Shown: positions 1 to 5,472 of the stretch, piece by piece
Numbering within the stretch: the first letter of the stretch is position 1
Layout: the number at the start of each line of letters is the position of its first letter
NCBI GenBank assembly: GCA_035513275.1
Contig: DATKCJ010000063.1
Location: 1 to 5,472 of the forward strand
Source of the DNA: DATKCJ01 sp035513275
GTDB lineage: Bacteria > Verrucomicrobiota > Verrucomicrobiia > Opitutales > Opitutaceae
Reading direction: 5' to 3'
Length of the DNA stretch: 5,472 bases
Program-made: the position numbers and the translations under genes
The notes under the pieces: generated by a model
What the model was told of the DNA's origin: nothing
Database searches by the model: none
The model's input: the letters and a program-made list of their open reading frames with translations, nothing else

Positions 1-407
1 GACATGTCAGACTGGGAGCATCGTCAGCATGCGGGTGGTTGGGGCAAGCAGGCAGGGAAGGTTACATGGGGACGATGAGAGAGCTGCCGGGGTGCCAGGA
101 GAGAAGCCCGGCAGCAGTCAGAGCGTCCATAGGAGCGTTGAATCCGGGTAACTCCGGAGGAGCGAAGGGACGCAGAAAGATGAAGTCGGCAAGGTCACGG
201 CCCGGACAACACCATCTCGCATATTGCCCTCTGGCTACCACGCGAGACGCGATCTGCGCGGTCCGGTCATGGCCAAACCGACTGGAGGACATCTCGGCGA
301 CGGGATGCTTGGAGGCAACTCCGAGGTGAACTGCAGACCCAATCTTCTCTCTGGCCTTGGGTCGGCAAGTAACGTCCTCCCATCTCCGGATGCACTCATC
401 GATTGGA

Positions 408-440
408 GAGCCGGATGCGGGAGATCCGCCCGTCCGGTTC
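408..440 (+). ncRNA. Group II intron domain V
   Basis: This is the catalytic hairpin of the intron. The outer helix pairs 408-415 with 433-440 over 8 bp and carries the catalytic AGC triad at 409-411. A two-base CG bulge sits at 431-432. The inner helix pairs 417-420 with 426-429 and is closed by a GAGAU loop (421-425). Length (33 nt), triad, bulge and the GAGCCG...CGGTTC ends match bacterial domain V. One deviation is C at 430, where the usual base is A pairing with U416; this gives a U-C mismatch beside the bulge. It could be a class variant or mild decay. Confidence 0.88.
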
Positions 441-482
441 GGAGGGAGGGGCAGGGCATCATCGCCCTGTCCCTACCCCTAT
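441..482 (+). ncRNA. Group II intron domain VI and 3' splice site
   Basis: The apical stem pairs 452-457 (CAGGGC) with 464-469 (GCCCTG) around an ATCATC loop. Below it, 447-451 pairs with 470-474. A475 is left unpaired, and 444-446 pairs with 476-478. A475 therefore lies 7 nt before the last intron base, as expected for the branch-point adenosine that attacks the 5' splice site. The intron would end in A481-T482, matching the AY rule, and the 3' exon begins at 483. The pairings are read directly from the sequence; the exact splice point is inferred from them. Confidence 0.78.
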
Positions 483-577
483 CCTCGCTGCGGGGCGTCA
501 CTCAAGGGCTGGAGTCAGCGCGTCCTTCCGGGAAGTTGACGTTGCCAATCCAGACCGTCTCCGCTCCGAATCAGGCC
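483..577 (+). other. 3' exon leader upstream of the M48 peptidase gene
   Basis: These 95 nt separate the predicted intron end from the peptidase start codon. The reading frame of the peptidase stays open through them and into the intron, but this part resembles no M48 sequence and is taken as non-coding. A TTGACG at 536-541 resembles a -35 box, but no convincing -10 box follows at the right distance. No strong Shine-Dalgarno sequence precedes the ATG; the nearest purine stretch, GGGAAG at about 530-535, is too far upstream. If the promoter lies before the intron, the peptidase mRNA leader would contain the intron. Confidence 0.5.
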
Positions 578-1819
578 ATGTCCCTGGTCGCATGGATCGT
601 CGTGGCCTTGATGGTCGCGAAGCTCGGATCCGAATTCCTCCTGTCCCACCTCAACCGCCTTGAAATCCGCCGGCACGCCGGTGCGATGCCGCCTGCCTTC
701 ACCGGGGTGATGGACGACGCGACTTACGCGAAATCCGTCGAATACAGCCTCGCGAAAAACGCCTTCGGCCAGATCGAGCTCGTCTGGAGCGCGGTCGTGC
801 TCGCGGCGGTGGTGTTCTCAGGGGTGCTGCCGGTCGCGTGGGAGGCGTGGACCGGATTCGCCGGCACGGCCGCGTGGTCAGGTGCGTTGTTTCTCGTGCT
901 CACGGGCATCGTGCTTTCGATTCCCGAGCTGCCGTTCGACTGGTGGGGCACGTTCCGGCTCGAAGCGCGCTTCGGCTTCAACAAGTCCACGCCCGGACTT
1001 TGGGTAACCGACAAGGTGAAGGGCGCGGCGCTCGGCCTCGCGATCGGTTTCCCGCTCGTGTGGCTGCTGCTCGCTCTCGTCGGACTCGCGGGCGGCACGT
1101 GGTGGATCTGGGGATGGGCCGCGATGATCGTCTTCCAACTCCTGATGATGGTGCTCTACCCGAAGTTCATCCTGCCGCTCTTCAACAAGCTCGCGCCGCT
1201 TCCCGAGGGCGGGCTGCGCGACAGCCTCATGTCGCTCGCCGATCGCACCGAGTTCAGCGCGAAGACGATCGAGGTGATGGATGGGAGCAAACGTTCCGGT
1301 CACTCGAACGCTTTCTTCACTGGCTTCGGCAAGTTTCGCCGGATCGTCCTTTTCGATACGCTCATCGCGCAGCTCGAGCGCGACGAACTCGAGGCCGTCC
1401 TCGCGCACGAGATCGGTCACTACAAGCGCGGCCACATTCCGCGCTCGATCGCGCTCGGCGCAGTCGTGCTGCTGGGCGGCTTCGCGGCGCTCGCGTGGCT
1501 CGCGAACAGCGCCGCGTTTCTCGGCGCGTTCGGATTCGAGCCCGGTTCGATCGCGCCGGCGTTTCTTTTGTTCGCTCTACTTGGAGGACTGGCTTCCCAC
1601 TGGCTGACCCCCATTGCCAACCTGCTCTCGCGAAAGCACGAATACGAGGCCGATGCGTTTGCCATGAACGCGGTCGGCGGCGCAGACCCGATGATCCGGG
1701 CTCTGCGAAAGCTTTCGCAGAGGAACCTGTCCAACCTGACGCCGCACCCGTGGTTCAGTTTTTTTCACTACTCGCATCCGACTTTGTTCGAGAGAGAACA
1801 GGCACTCCGCGCGGCCTGA
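578..1819 (+). CDS. M48 family (Ste24/CAAX-protease-like) membrane zinc metallopeptidase
   Basis: This 413-residue integral membrane protease has the length usual for bacterial Ste24 homologues. The zinc motif HEIGH occupies residues 277-281, with H277 and H281 as ligands and E278 as catalytic glutamate. The third ligand is E355 in the E-Y-E-A-D motif (355-359). Other family marks are the FGFNKSTPGLWVTDKVKG segment (about 132-149), SGHSNAFFTGFGK..R (240-255) and a C-terminal YSHPTLFER. Hydrophobic segments lie at about 2-20, 65-85, 101-117, 148-172, 178-196, 292-312 and 325-345, typical of Ste24 enzymes. The family cleaves CAAX-type prenylated proteins in eukaryotes; bacterial members are linked to membrane-protein quality control, and the substrate here is unknown. 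ATG 578 was chosen because it begins directly at the first membrane segment; the open frame upstream runs into intron sequence. The 3' end overlaps or abuts the EEP gene, suggesting co-transcription. Confidence 0.93.
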   Translation: MSLVAWIVVALMVAKLGSEFLLSHLNRLEIRRHAGAMPPAFTGVMDDATYAKSVEYSLAKNAFGQIELVWSAVVLAAVVFSGVLPVAWEAWTGFAGTAAWSGALFLVLTGIVLSIPELPFDWWGTFRLEARFGFNKSTPGLWVTDKVKGAALGLAIGFPLVWLLLALVGLAGGTWWIWGWAAMIVFQLLMMVLYPKFILPLFNKLAPLPEGGLRDSLMSLADRTEFSAKTIEVMDGSKRSGHSNAFFTGFGKFRRIVLFDTLIAQLERDELEAVLAHEIGHYKRGHIPRSIALGAVVLLGGFAALAWLANSAAFLGAFGFEPGSIAPAFLLFALLGGLASHWLTPIANLLSRKHEYEADAFAMNAVGGADPMIRALRKLSQRNLSNLTPHPWFSFFHYSHPTLFEREQALRAA

Positions 1820-2697
1820 TCGTTGCGCTGCTGATCACGGCCGCGCTCTCTGTCGAGTGCGCCGCAGGCTCGCTCACGGTCGCTACATGGAACGTCGAGA
1901 ACTACCTGCCGGCCGCGCGCCGGGTCGACGGCGTGTTCCGGCCGGGCTATCCGAAGCCAGAGGCTGAAAAGTCCGCGCTGCGCGACGTGATTCGTGCAAC
2001 CGCTGCCGACGTAATCGCGTTTCAGGAAATGGGCGACGAGTCGCAGCTCGTCGAACTCCAGCGCGACCTCGCGCGCGACGGCATCGACTACCTGCACTCG
2101 GCGTGGCTCGCCGCGGCCGACACCGAGCGTCACGTGGCGGTGCTCTCGAAGGTTCCGTTCGTGCGAATCGAACGGCACGGTCACTTGCCCGTGCGTTTCC
2201 TCGGCGCGGATGATTTCGTCAAACGCGGTGTCCTGGAGGTGGTCGTGATGTCCGGGGAGGACGAGATCACGCTCTTCGTCATCCACCTCAAGAGCCGCTT
2301 CACCGAGCGGCGCGACGATCCGGGCTCGGCGATTCAACGGGCCGCCGAGGCGGTGGCGATCCGCGATCTCGTGCTCGATCGGTTTCCGGATCCGGCAGTC
2401 GCGCGTTTCATGATTGCAGGTGACTTCAACGACACGCGCGACACGCGGCCGTTGCGTGCGATGATGAAGCGCGGCGACACCACAATCGCGCGCATCCTGC
2501 CGGCGGCCGACGACCGCGGCGACGCATGGACGCATCGCTATCGTCGCAAGGAGAGCTACTCGCGCGTCGACTTCATCCTCGTGTCGCCCGGCCTCGAGGC
2601 CTGGGCTAAGGCGCTCGCGATTCGCGTGGTCGACACCCCGCGCGTGCGCAACGCAAGCGACCACCGGCCCGTCGTGCTCACTCTCGAGTGGGAGTAG
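1750..2697 (+). CDS. Endonuclease/exonuclease/phosphatase (EEP) family protein, probably exported
   Basis: This is a DNase I-like/EEP-fold metal-dependent hydrolase, cleaving phosphoester bonds in nucleic acids or other phosphorylated substrates. From the GTG at 1750 it has 315 residues. Motifs appear in family order: TWNVEN with N48, FQE with metal-binding E93, HLKSRF with H179, GDFND with D225 and N227, SRVDFIL near 274-280, and SDHRPV with D304 and H305. Residues 23-40 (LIVALLITAALSVECAAG) form a hydrophobic core ending in a likely signal-peptidase site, so export is inferred; the Cys lacks a proper lipobox. The start is uncertain. No ATG, GTG or TTG lies in frame between 1750 and the first catalytic motif. 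GTG 1750 overlaps the peptidase gene by 70 nt, while CTG 1816 would overlap its stop as CTGA and give 293 residues. Function as nuclease versus phosphatase is not resolved. Confidence 0.87.
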   Translation: MVQFFSLLASDFVRERTGTPRGLIVALLITAALSVECAAGSLTVATWNVENYLPAARRVDGVFRPGYPKPEAEKSALRDVIRATAADVIAFQEMGDESQLVELQRDLARDGIDYLHSAWLAAADTERHVAVLSKVPFVRIERHGHLPVRFLGADDFVKRGVLEVVVMSGEDEITLFVIHLKSRFTERRDDPGSAIQRAAEAVAIRDLVLDRFPDPAVARFMIAGDFNDTRDTRPLRAMMKRGDTTIARILPAADDRGDAWTHRYRRKESYSRVDFILVSPGLEAWAKALAIRVVDTPRVRNASDHRPVVLTLEWE

Positions 2698-2700
2698 GAG

Positions 2701-2742
2701 AGTGAAAGTGAAAGTGAGAGTGAAAGCGTTAGAGAAAGTGGA
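2701..2742 (+). repeat. Degenerate AGTGAA hexanucleotide tandem repeat
   Basis: Seven consecutive hexamers start 4 nt after the EEP stop codon: AGTGAA, AGTGAA, AGTGAG, AGTGAA, AGCGTT, AGAGAA, AGTGGA. The first four are nearly identical and the last three have diverged. The tract is almost purely purine-plus-T on this strand and contrasts with the GC-rich coding DNA on either side. It lies between two convergent genes. It is either a simple-sequence expansion or a dispersed intergenic element; no function can be read from it. Confidence 0.75.
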
Positions 2743-2750
2743 TCCGCAAG

Positions 2751-2774
2751 GTAGGGGCGGCTGTCCCCAGCGGC
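2751..2774. repeat. Short GC-rich inverted repeat between convergent genes
   Basis: GGGG at 2754-2757 can pair with CCCC at 2765-2768, or alternatively GCTG at 2760-2763 with CAGC at 2768-2771. The segment is compact and palindrome-like, as in REP-type intergenic elements, and lies between the hexamer tract and the end of the glycosyltransferase gene. No T-run follows on either strand, so it is not a convincing intrinsic terminator, although it could mark the shared 3' region of both transcripts. Confidence 0.35.
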
Positions 2775-2786
2775 ACTTGAAGCGTG

Positions 2787-4307
2787 TCAGTTTTCGGACG
2801 CGACCGTGGCGGACTCCTGCCGCCAGATCGTCACGTGGCGCACAGCCCCGATCTCCTTCCAATCGCCGAGTAGACGCTTCTCAACTACGTCCTTCACCTC
2901 GTGGGGAAAAAGTATCGCAAAGAGCGGCCGGTTGTTTGCCTCGAGATTTGCGGTCACGGCGGCGGCGTTTTCGGGCGTGAGCTGATCCCACCTCAGAATC
3001 ACAAAGTCCGTGTAGTAGATCACGGTGCCGCTGGTTTGCATCGAGACGACGACGGCGTCCTCCGGGAGATTCTCGCGTGCCCACTCGGCTGCCTCGCGAT
3101 AGACCCCTTCGTCGCGACCCATGTTGAGGGCGTAGAAATGGTCGCCCCATGCGATCGACCAGCATAAGACTGCAGCCGCAGTCACGCCCCCTGCAATCTG
3201 TCGGGTCAAGCGACGGGTGATTTTGGAGAAGATGCGTTGGAGCACGAGCAGAGAGGCGACAGCCAGTGCAGGGAATGCAGGGAGTAGAAATCGCAGGCTC
3301 CACCACGTCTCTCGAGTGACTGTGTAGAACGCGTAGAAGGCCGCGAATCCCGCGATCCACGTGATGAGAATTGCAGTCCAACGCGATGCGCTTCGCGCGA
3401 TCCATGGCAATCCAAGCACGAGGACGACGAGCGGTGTGAGCAGGACCGGAAACCACTGCCCGTAATGGACCAACGTCTCACCGACGACGTCGGCCTTCAT
3501 CAGGTAGGACACATTGCCGTAACCCGAGGCGAGTGCGTCGCCGTATGCGGCGCGATTATAGATCGCGAGGAAGATGGCAAATGGCAACCCCCCGAATCCG
3601 AACGGAATCCAGCGCCGCCAGTCGAGGCCGAGCGCGATCGCGATTGGCGCGATTGCGATTATGTTCGTTGGGCGCACCAGCACGGCCATCGCAAAGACGG
3701 CGCCCGCCGCGAGAGGCGTGAGCAGACCTGGCCGCGTGCGGCTGTGCCACGCGAGCACCACGGCTCCCGTCACCCAAACTAACGCCGGCACGTCGCTCAT
3801 CGCCTGCAGGCCGAAGAACAGGTAGAGGGGACTGATCCCGACAATGAGCGCACCGAGTGCTGCGAACTCTCGGGATAAACCGCACTGGCGCCCAAGCCCG
3901 AAGACAAGCAGCACGCCAAGCACGGTGTGAATCCCAATAATCCAATGCGGCCCGGCATCCCAGCCCGCGATCACGGACGCGGCTGCGAACAAAATCGGAA
4001 GACCAGTCGGATAGGTGGGCGCCATGCTCGATCCATCGACGGGCCGGAAACCGAGCGAAATATAGGAAAACGCGGACAACTTCTCCGGTGGCAAATCTGG
4101 AAGCGCACGTTGCGGGATCTTCACCACGCCTTGGCGCAGTAGTCTCGCGTTGTTGAAGTAGCCGGAGGAATCGGAACCGCCTGCATGCGCGCCGACCCGT
4201 ATTGCGATCAGCGCGACGTAGGTGGCGAAAGCGAGGGCAACCAGTCCATACGCGAGCCGCCGCCATTTGAGTGCGGAGGCAGTTTTGTGTGTGTACTGCG
4301 AATCCAT
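2787..4307 (-). CDS. GT-C fold (ArnT/PMT-like) integral membrane glycosyltransferase
   Basis: This 506-residue polytopic protein resembles the dolichyl-phosphate-mannose/ArnT/RgtA-type glycosyltransferases that move a sugar from a polyprenyl-phosphate carrier to an acceptor on the outer face of the cytoplasmic membrane. The first membrane segment (about 19-38) is followed by GGSDSSGY (43-50), where D46 fits the conserved acidic residue of the first external loop. An APTYPTGLP segment (96-104) matches the family's Pro-rich loop, followed by QAMSDVPAL (168-176) and SLRFLLPAFPAL (337-348). About ten hydrophobic helices run up to residue 386. A soluble C-terminal region of about 115 residues follows, as is common in this family. 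ATG 4307 was chosen; an in-frame GTG at 4340 would add 11 residues, and neither has a clear Shine-Dalgarno sequence. Donor and acceptor cannot be deduced. The neighbouring lipoprotein is co-directional but separated by 173 bp. Confidence 0.87.
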   Translation of the reverse strand: MDSQYTHKTASALKWRRLAYGLVALAFATYVALIAIRVGAHAGGSDSSGYFNNARLLRQGVVKIPQRALPDLPPEKLSAFSYISLGFRPVDGSSMAPTYPTGLPILFAAASVIAGWDAGPHWIIGIHTVLGVLLVFGLGRQCGLSREFAALGALIVGISPLYLFFGLQAMSDVPALVWVTGAVVLAWHSRTRPGLLTPLAAGAVFAMAVLVRPTNIIAIAPIAIALGLDWRRWIPFGFGGLPFAIFLAIYNRAAYGDALASGYGNVSYLMKADVVGETLVHYGQWFPVLLTPLVVLVLGLPWIARSASRWTAILITWIAGFAAFYAFYTVTRETWWSLRFLLPAFPALAVASLLVLQRIFSKITRRLTRQIAGGVTAAAVLCWSIAWGDHFYALNMGRDEGVYREAAEWARENLPEDAVVVSMQTSGTVIYYTDFVILRWDQLTPENAAAVTANLEANNRPLFAILFPHEVKDVVEKRLLGDWKEIGAVRHVTIWRQESATVASEN

Positions 4308-4480
4308 GCGTGCGAATAATTGGGCAGAGGCTCGCAACACTTGGCGGACGCCGCGAGGAGAAACCGGGGCGCTTTTGTGGAAGGGCGGGACCGCTTGCCG
4401 AGCCGCGACACATCCCGCCGGATCTGCAGAGCGGACGGCCTCACGGCAGGCCGGGATCCCTACTTGCTTTCTCTCGCGCC
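4308..4480 (-). other. Spacer between the lipoprotein and glycosyltransferase genes
   Basis: This is the leader of the glycosyltransferase gene and the trailer of the lipoprotein gene. It contains one clear hairpin (4436-4453, listed separately) and is otherwise GC-rich without an obvious sigma-70 promoter. The AT-rich AATTAT just before the ATG at 4307 resembles a -10 box but is too close to the start codon for an ordinary leader. The spacing suggests the two genes may have separate promoters. Confidence 0.4.
4436..4453 (-). terminator. Possible weak terminator hairpin after the lipoprotein gene
   Basis: A perfect 6-bp GC-rich stem (CGGCCT at 4436-4441 with AGGCCG at 4448-4453) closes a 6-nt loop, about 28 nt past the stop of the lipoprotein gene on the minus strand. 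There is no U-tract after it, so it may be a pausing or 3'-protecting hairpin, or chance in GC-rich DNA. Confidence 0.25.
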
Positions 4481-5392
4481 TTACCTGTTCGTCACCGTGA
4501 TCGGCACCGCGAGTTCACCCCTGCCGGCGGCACCGACGAAGAGGCTGCCGACGCCGGGCTCGCCGCCCTGAACGTTCACGGTGATGGATGACTGGCCGGC
4601 CGGGATGATCACCTCGGGCATGATCACCGAGTGCGGGACATCGGTCGTGACATTGATGAGCAGGCCGCCCGTAGGCGCGGGGCTCGGCACAGTAAACATC
4701 AGGCTCGCACGCTCGCCGCGGCGAACCGTGAGCGCGGTGGGCGAGACCGTGAGGGTGACGCCATCGACGTGGAACGTGCCGATGTCCTGGTTGCCCGCGG
4801 GGCTGTTGAGCGTCACGCGATAGTTGCCAGTCGGAATCGCGGGCACCTGGAAGCTGACGGAGTTCAATCCCTCATAGACCGTCCGCGTCGGAGTGCTGTC
4901 GAGATACACGACATCCTGCGGCGTGAAACCGCGGCCGACGACACCGATGCGCGCACCGGTCGGGCCGCGGTTGGCCTCGATGGTGAACACGTAGCGGTTC
5001 GTGAGCTTGATGCGGCTGATCGGCGTGTATTTTTCGACGGGCATGGTGCCGGTGTCCGTCCGCACGTCGTATTGCATCAATACGTAATAGGCTGCCTCGG
5101 TCACGCCCGGCGGCATCTGGAAGTCGTATTCGTAGATGTCGTCTGCGAACGTGCTCTGGCGCATGTCGTGCGCCTGGCCGTTGATAATGATCTGGACGCG
5201 CAGGTTCGACTCGGACTTCCACTTTTGGAGCGGCTTGATGCGGGTCGTGATCGTGTAGATCTGGGAGGGATTCTCCGGGACCGTTTGCGAAGTGATGTTC
5301 GTGATCGGCGACTTGCAGCCGGGAAGTGCGGCGGCGAGGACCACGAGTGCCGCAAGGATCGGCAGGCTGGGTGAGAAGCGGGAATTGCTCAT
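4481..5392 (-). CDS. Lipoprotein with Ig-like/IPT-type beta-sandwich domains
   Basis: This 303-residue protein has a lipoprotein signal peptide: hydrophobic residues 10-23, then lipobox LPGC with acylated C26. The residue after the Cys is Lys rather than Asp, so an outer-membrane destination is likely by the rule known from proteobacteria. Three beta-rich parts follow. A first region lies at about 45-140 and resembles no family I can name. An IPT/TIG-like domain covers about 143-212, with the typical VGRGFTPQDVVYLDS and SFQVPAIPTGNYRVTL pattern. A terminal Ig-like/Calx-beta-like domain covers about 214-303, with VSPTALTVRRGE and IIPAGQSSITVNV. No catalytic motif is seen, so a structural or binding role at the cell surface is inferred. 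The ATG lies 3 nt after the stop of the preceding minus-strand gene, suggesting translational coupling. No strong Shine-Dalgarno sequence is visible. Confidence 0.85.
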   Translation of the reverse strand: MSNSRFSPSLPILAALVVLAAALPGCKSPITNITSQTVPENPSQIYTITTRIKPLQKWKSESNLRVQIIINGQAHDMRQSTFADDIYEYDFQMPPGVTEAAYYVLMQYDVRTDTGTMPVEKYTPISRIKLTNRYVFTIEANRGPTGARIGVVGRGFTPQDVVYLDSTPTRTVYEGLNSVSFQVPAIPTGNYRVTLNSPAGNQDIGTFHVDGVTLTVSPTALTVRRGERASLMFTVPSPAPTGGLLINVTTDVPHSVIMPEVIIPAGQSSITVNVQGGEPGVGSLFVGAAGRGELAVPITVTNR

Positions 5393-5395
5393 AAA

Positions 5396-5472
5396 TTATT
5401 GCTTGGCCGGGACGCTCGAGGTCGAGATGGTCGGCACAATGGGTGAGGTTTTAACGTTCGCCGCTCGCGCAG
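5396..5472 (-). CDS. C-terminal tail of an upstream gene (partial)
   Basis: An open frame enters from the right edge and ends at TAA (5398-5396), giving 24 residues that finish in TSPIVPTISTSSVPAKQ. The tail is rich in Thr, Ser, Pro and Val, like the flexible end or linker of an exported protein. The stop is 3 nt upstream of the lipoprotein start codon, an arrangement typical of an operon. The fragment is too short to assign a function and could be a chance open frame, but the tight spacing argues for a real gene end. Confidence 0.5.
   Translation of the reverse strand, partial: ARAANVKTSPIVPTISTSSVPAKQ

Larger units (their letters stand above)
1..482 (+). mobile_element. Group II intron, 3' portion (no reverse transcriptase in window)
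   Basis: This is the 3' part of a self-splicing group II intron. It is recognised from domain V (408-440) followed directly by a domain VI hairpin with a bulged A and an AY 3' end (A481-T482). The upstream part is rich in RNA helices. Examples are a perfect 9-bp helix at 83-91/107-115, a 6-bp helix at 123-128/168-173 enclosing a 5-bp hairpin at 143-147/154-158, and a perfect 7-bp helix at 336-342/357-363. No GTGCG-like 5' boundary is visible, so the intron probably begins upstream of the window. Intron-encoded reverse transcriptase/maturases normally lie in domain IV just before domain V, and none is present in 1-407. The copy is therefore ORF-less or has lost its RT. Whether it still splices, or needs a maturase from another copy, cannot be told. 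The left limit given is only the window edge. Confidence 0.82.

Noticed and set aside
39..329. Small plus-strand reading frame of 96 codons
   Set aside because: It overlaps strong RNA helices of the intron and resembles no complete protein; at best it preserves a remnant of sequence that precedes the intron RT.
536..564. Sigma-70 promoter with TTGACG for the peptidase gene
   Set aside because: No -10-like sequence is found 16-18 nt downstream; the region there is CTCCGC.
224..577. N-terminal extension of the M48 peptidase by 118 codons
   Set aside because: The frame is open, but it covers intron domains V and VI and the leader, has no M48 similarity, and the protein from 578 has the normal family length and starts at the first membrane segment.
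838..1749. Upstream extension of the EEP reading frame through the peptidase gene
   Set aside because: It is an Arg-rich shadow frame of the well-supported M48 gene; no EEP motif lies in it.
1838..1870. Lipobox in the EEP signal peptide around the Cys of SVEC
   Set aside because: The residue before Cys is Glu, which does not fit the small-residue rule of lipoprotein signal peptides.
1768..2862. Long minus-strand reading frame opposite the EEP gene
   Set aside because: Its His/Arg/Glu-rich composition is typical of the antisense of a GC-rich gene, and the plus-strand frame carries all EEP catalytic motifs.
3556..4413. Minus-strand frame overlapping the glycosyltransferase start
   Set aside because: It is Arg/Ala-rich with no domain pattern, while the alternative frame has clear membrane helices and GT-C motifs.
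4631..5374. Plus-strand frame opposite the lipoprotein gene
   Set aside because: It has antisense composition rich in Arg, Asp and Val; the minus strand shows a lipobox and Ig-like domains.
1..5472. CRISPR array, tRNA, rRNA, insertion-sequence ends, toxin-antitoxin or defence genes
   Set aside because: I found no spaced direct repeats, tRNA-like cloverleaf, transposase or recognisable defence protein on either strand.

Overview
The window is GC-rich, densely coding bacterial DNA. It holds two convergent gene groups and, at its left edge, the 3' part of a group II intron. No phylogenetic marker is present. The GC content, the lipoprotein built of Ig-like domains, the intron type and the short purine hexamer repeat suggest a Verrucomicrobiota/Opitutaceae-like organism, but this is inference from general impression.

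Layout. Positions 1-482 are the 3' portion of a group II intron RNA: a near-canonical domain V at 408-440, then a domain VI with a bulged branch-point A at 475 and a 3' splice site after 482. Upstream are several perfect helices but no reverse transcriptase. After a 95-nt exon leader, the plus strand carries an M48/Ste24-type membrane zinc metallopeptidase (578-1819). A probably exported endonuclease/exonuclease/phosphatase (EEP)-family hydrolase follows, ending at 2697. Its start is unusual: either GTG at 1750, inside the peptidase gene, or a CTG at 1816 that overlaps the peptidase stop as CTGA.

Between the convergent groups (2698-2786) lie a degenerate AGTGAA hexamer repeat and a short GC-rich inverted repeat. 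The minus strand then carries a polytopic GT-C/ArnT-like glycosyltransferase (4307-2787), a 173-bp gap with a weak hairpin, and an Ig-like/IPT-domain lipoprotein (5392-4481). At the right edge is the C-terminal tail of another minus-strand gene, ending 3 nt before the lipoprotein start.

How the genes relate. All four complete products are predicted to be membrane-bound, exported or envelope-associated. The peptidase-EEP pair looks co-transcribed, and so does the edge gene-lipoprotein pair. Nothing in the window shows that the two convergent groups act together. The most notable elements are the intron just upstream of the peptidase gene and the start-codon problem of the EEP gene. I see no clearly new multi-gene system here.
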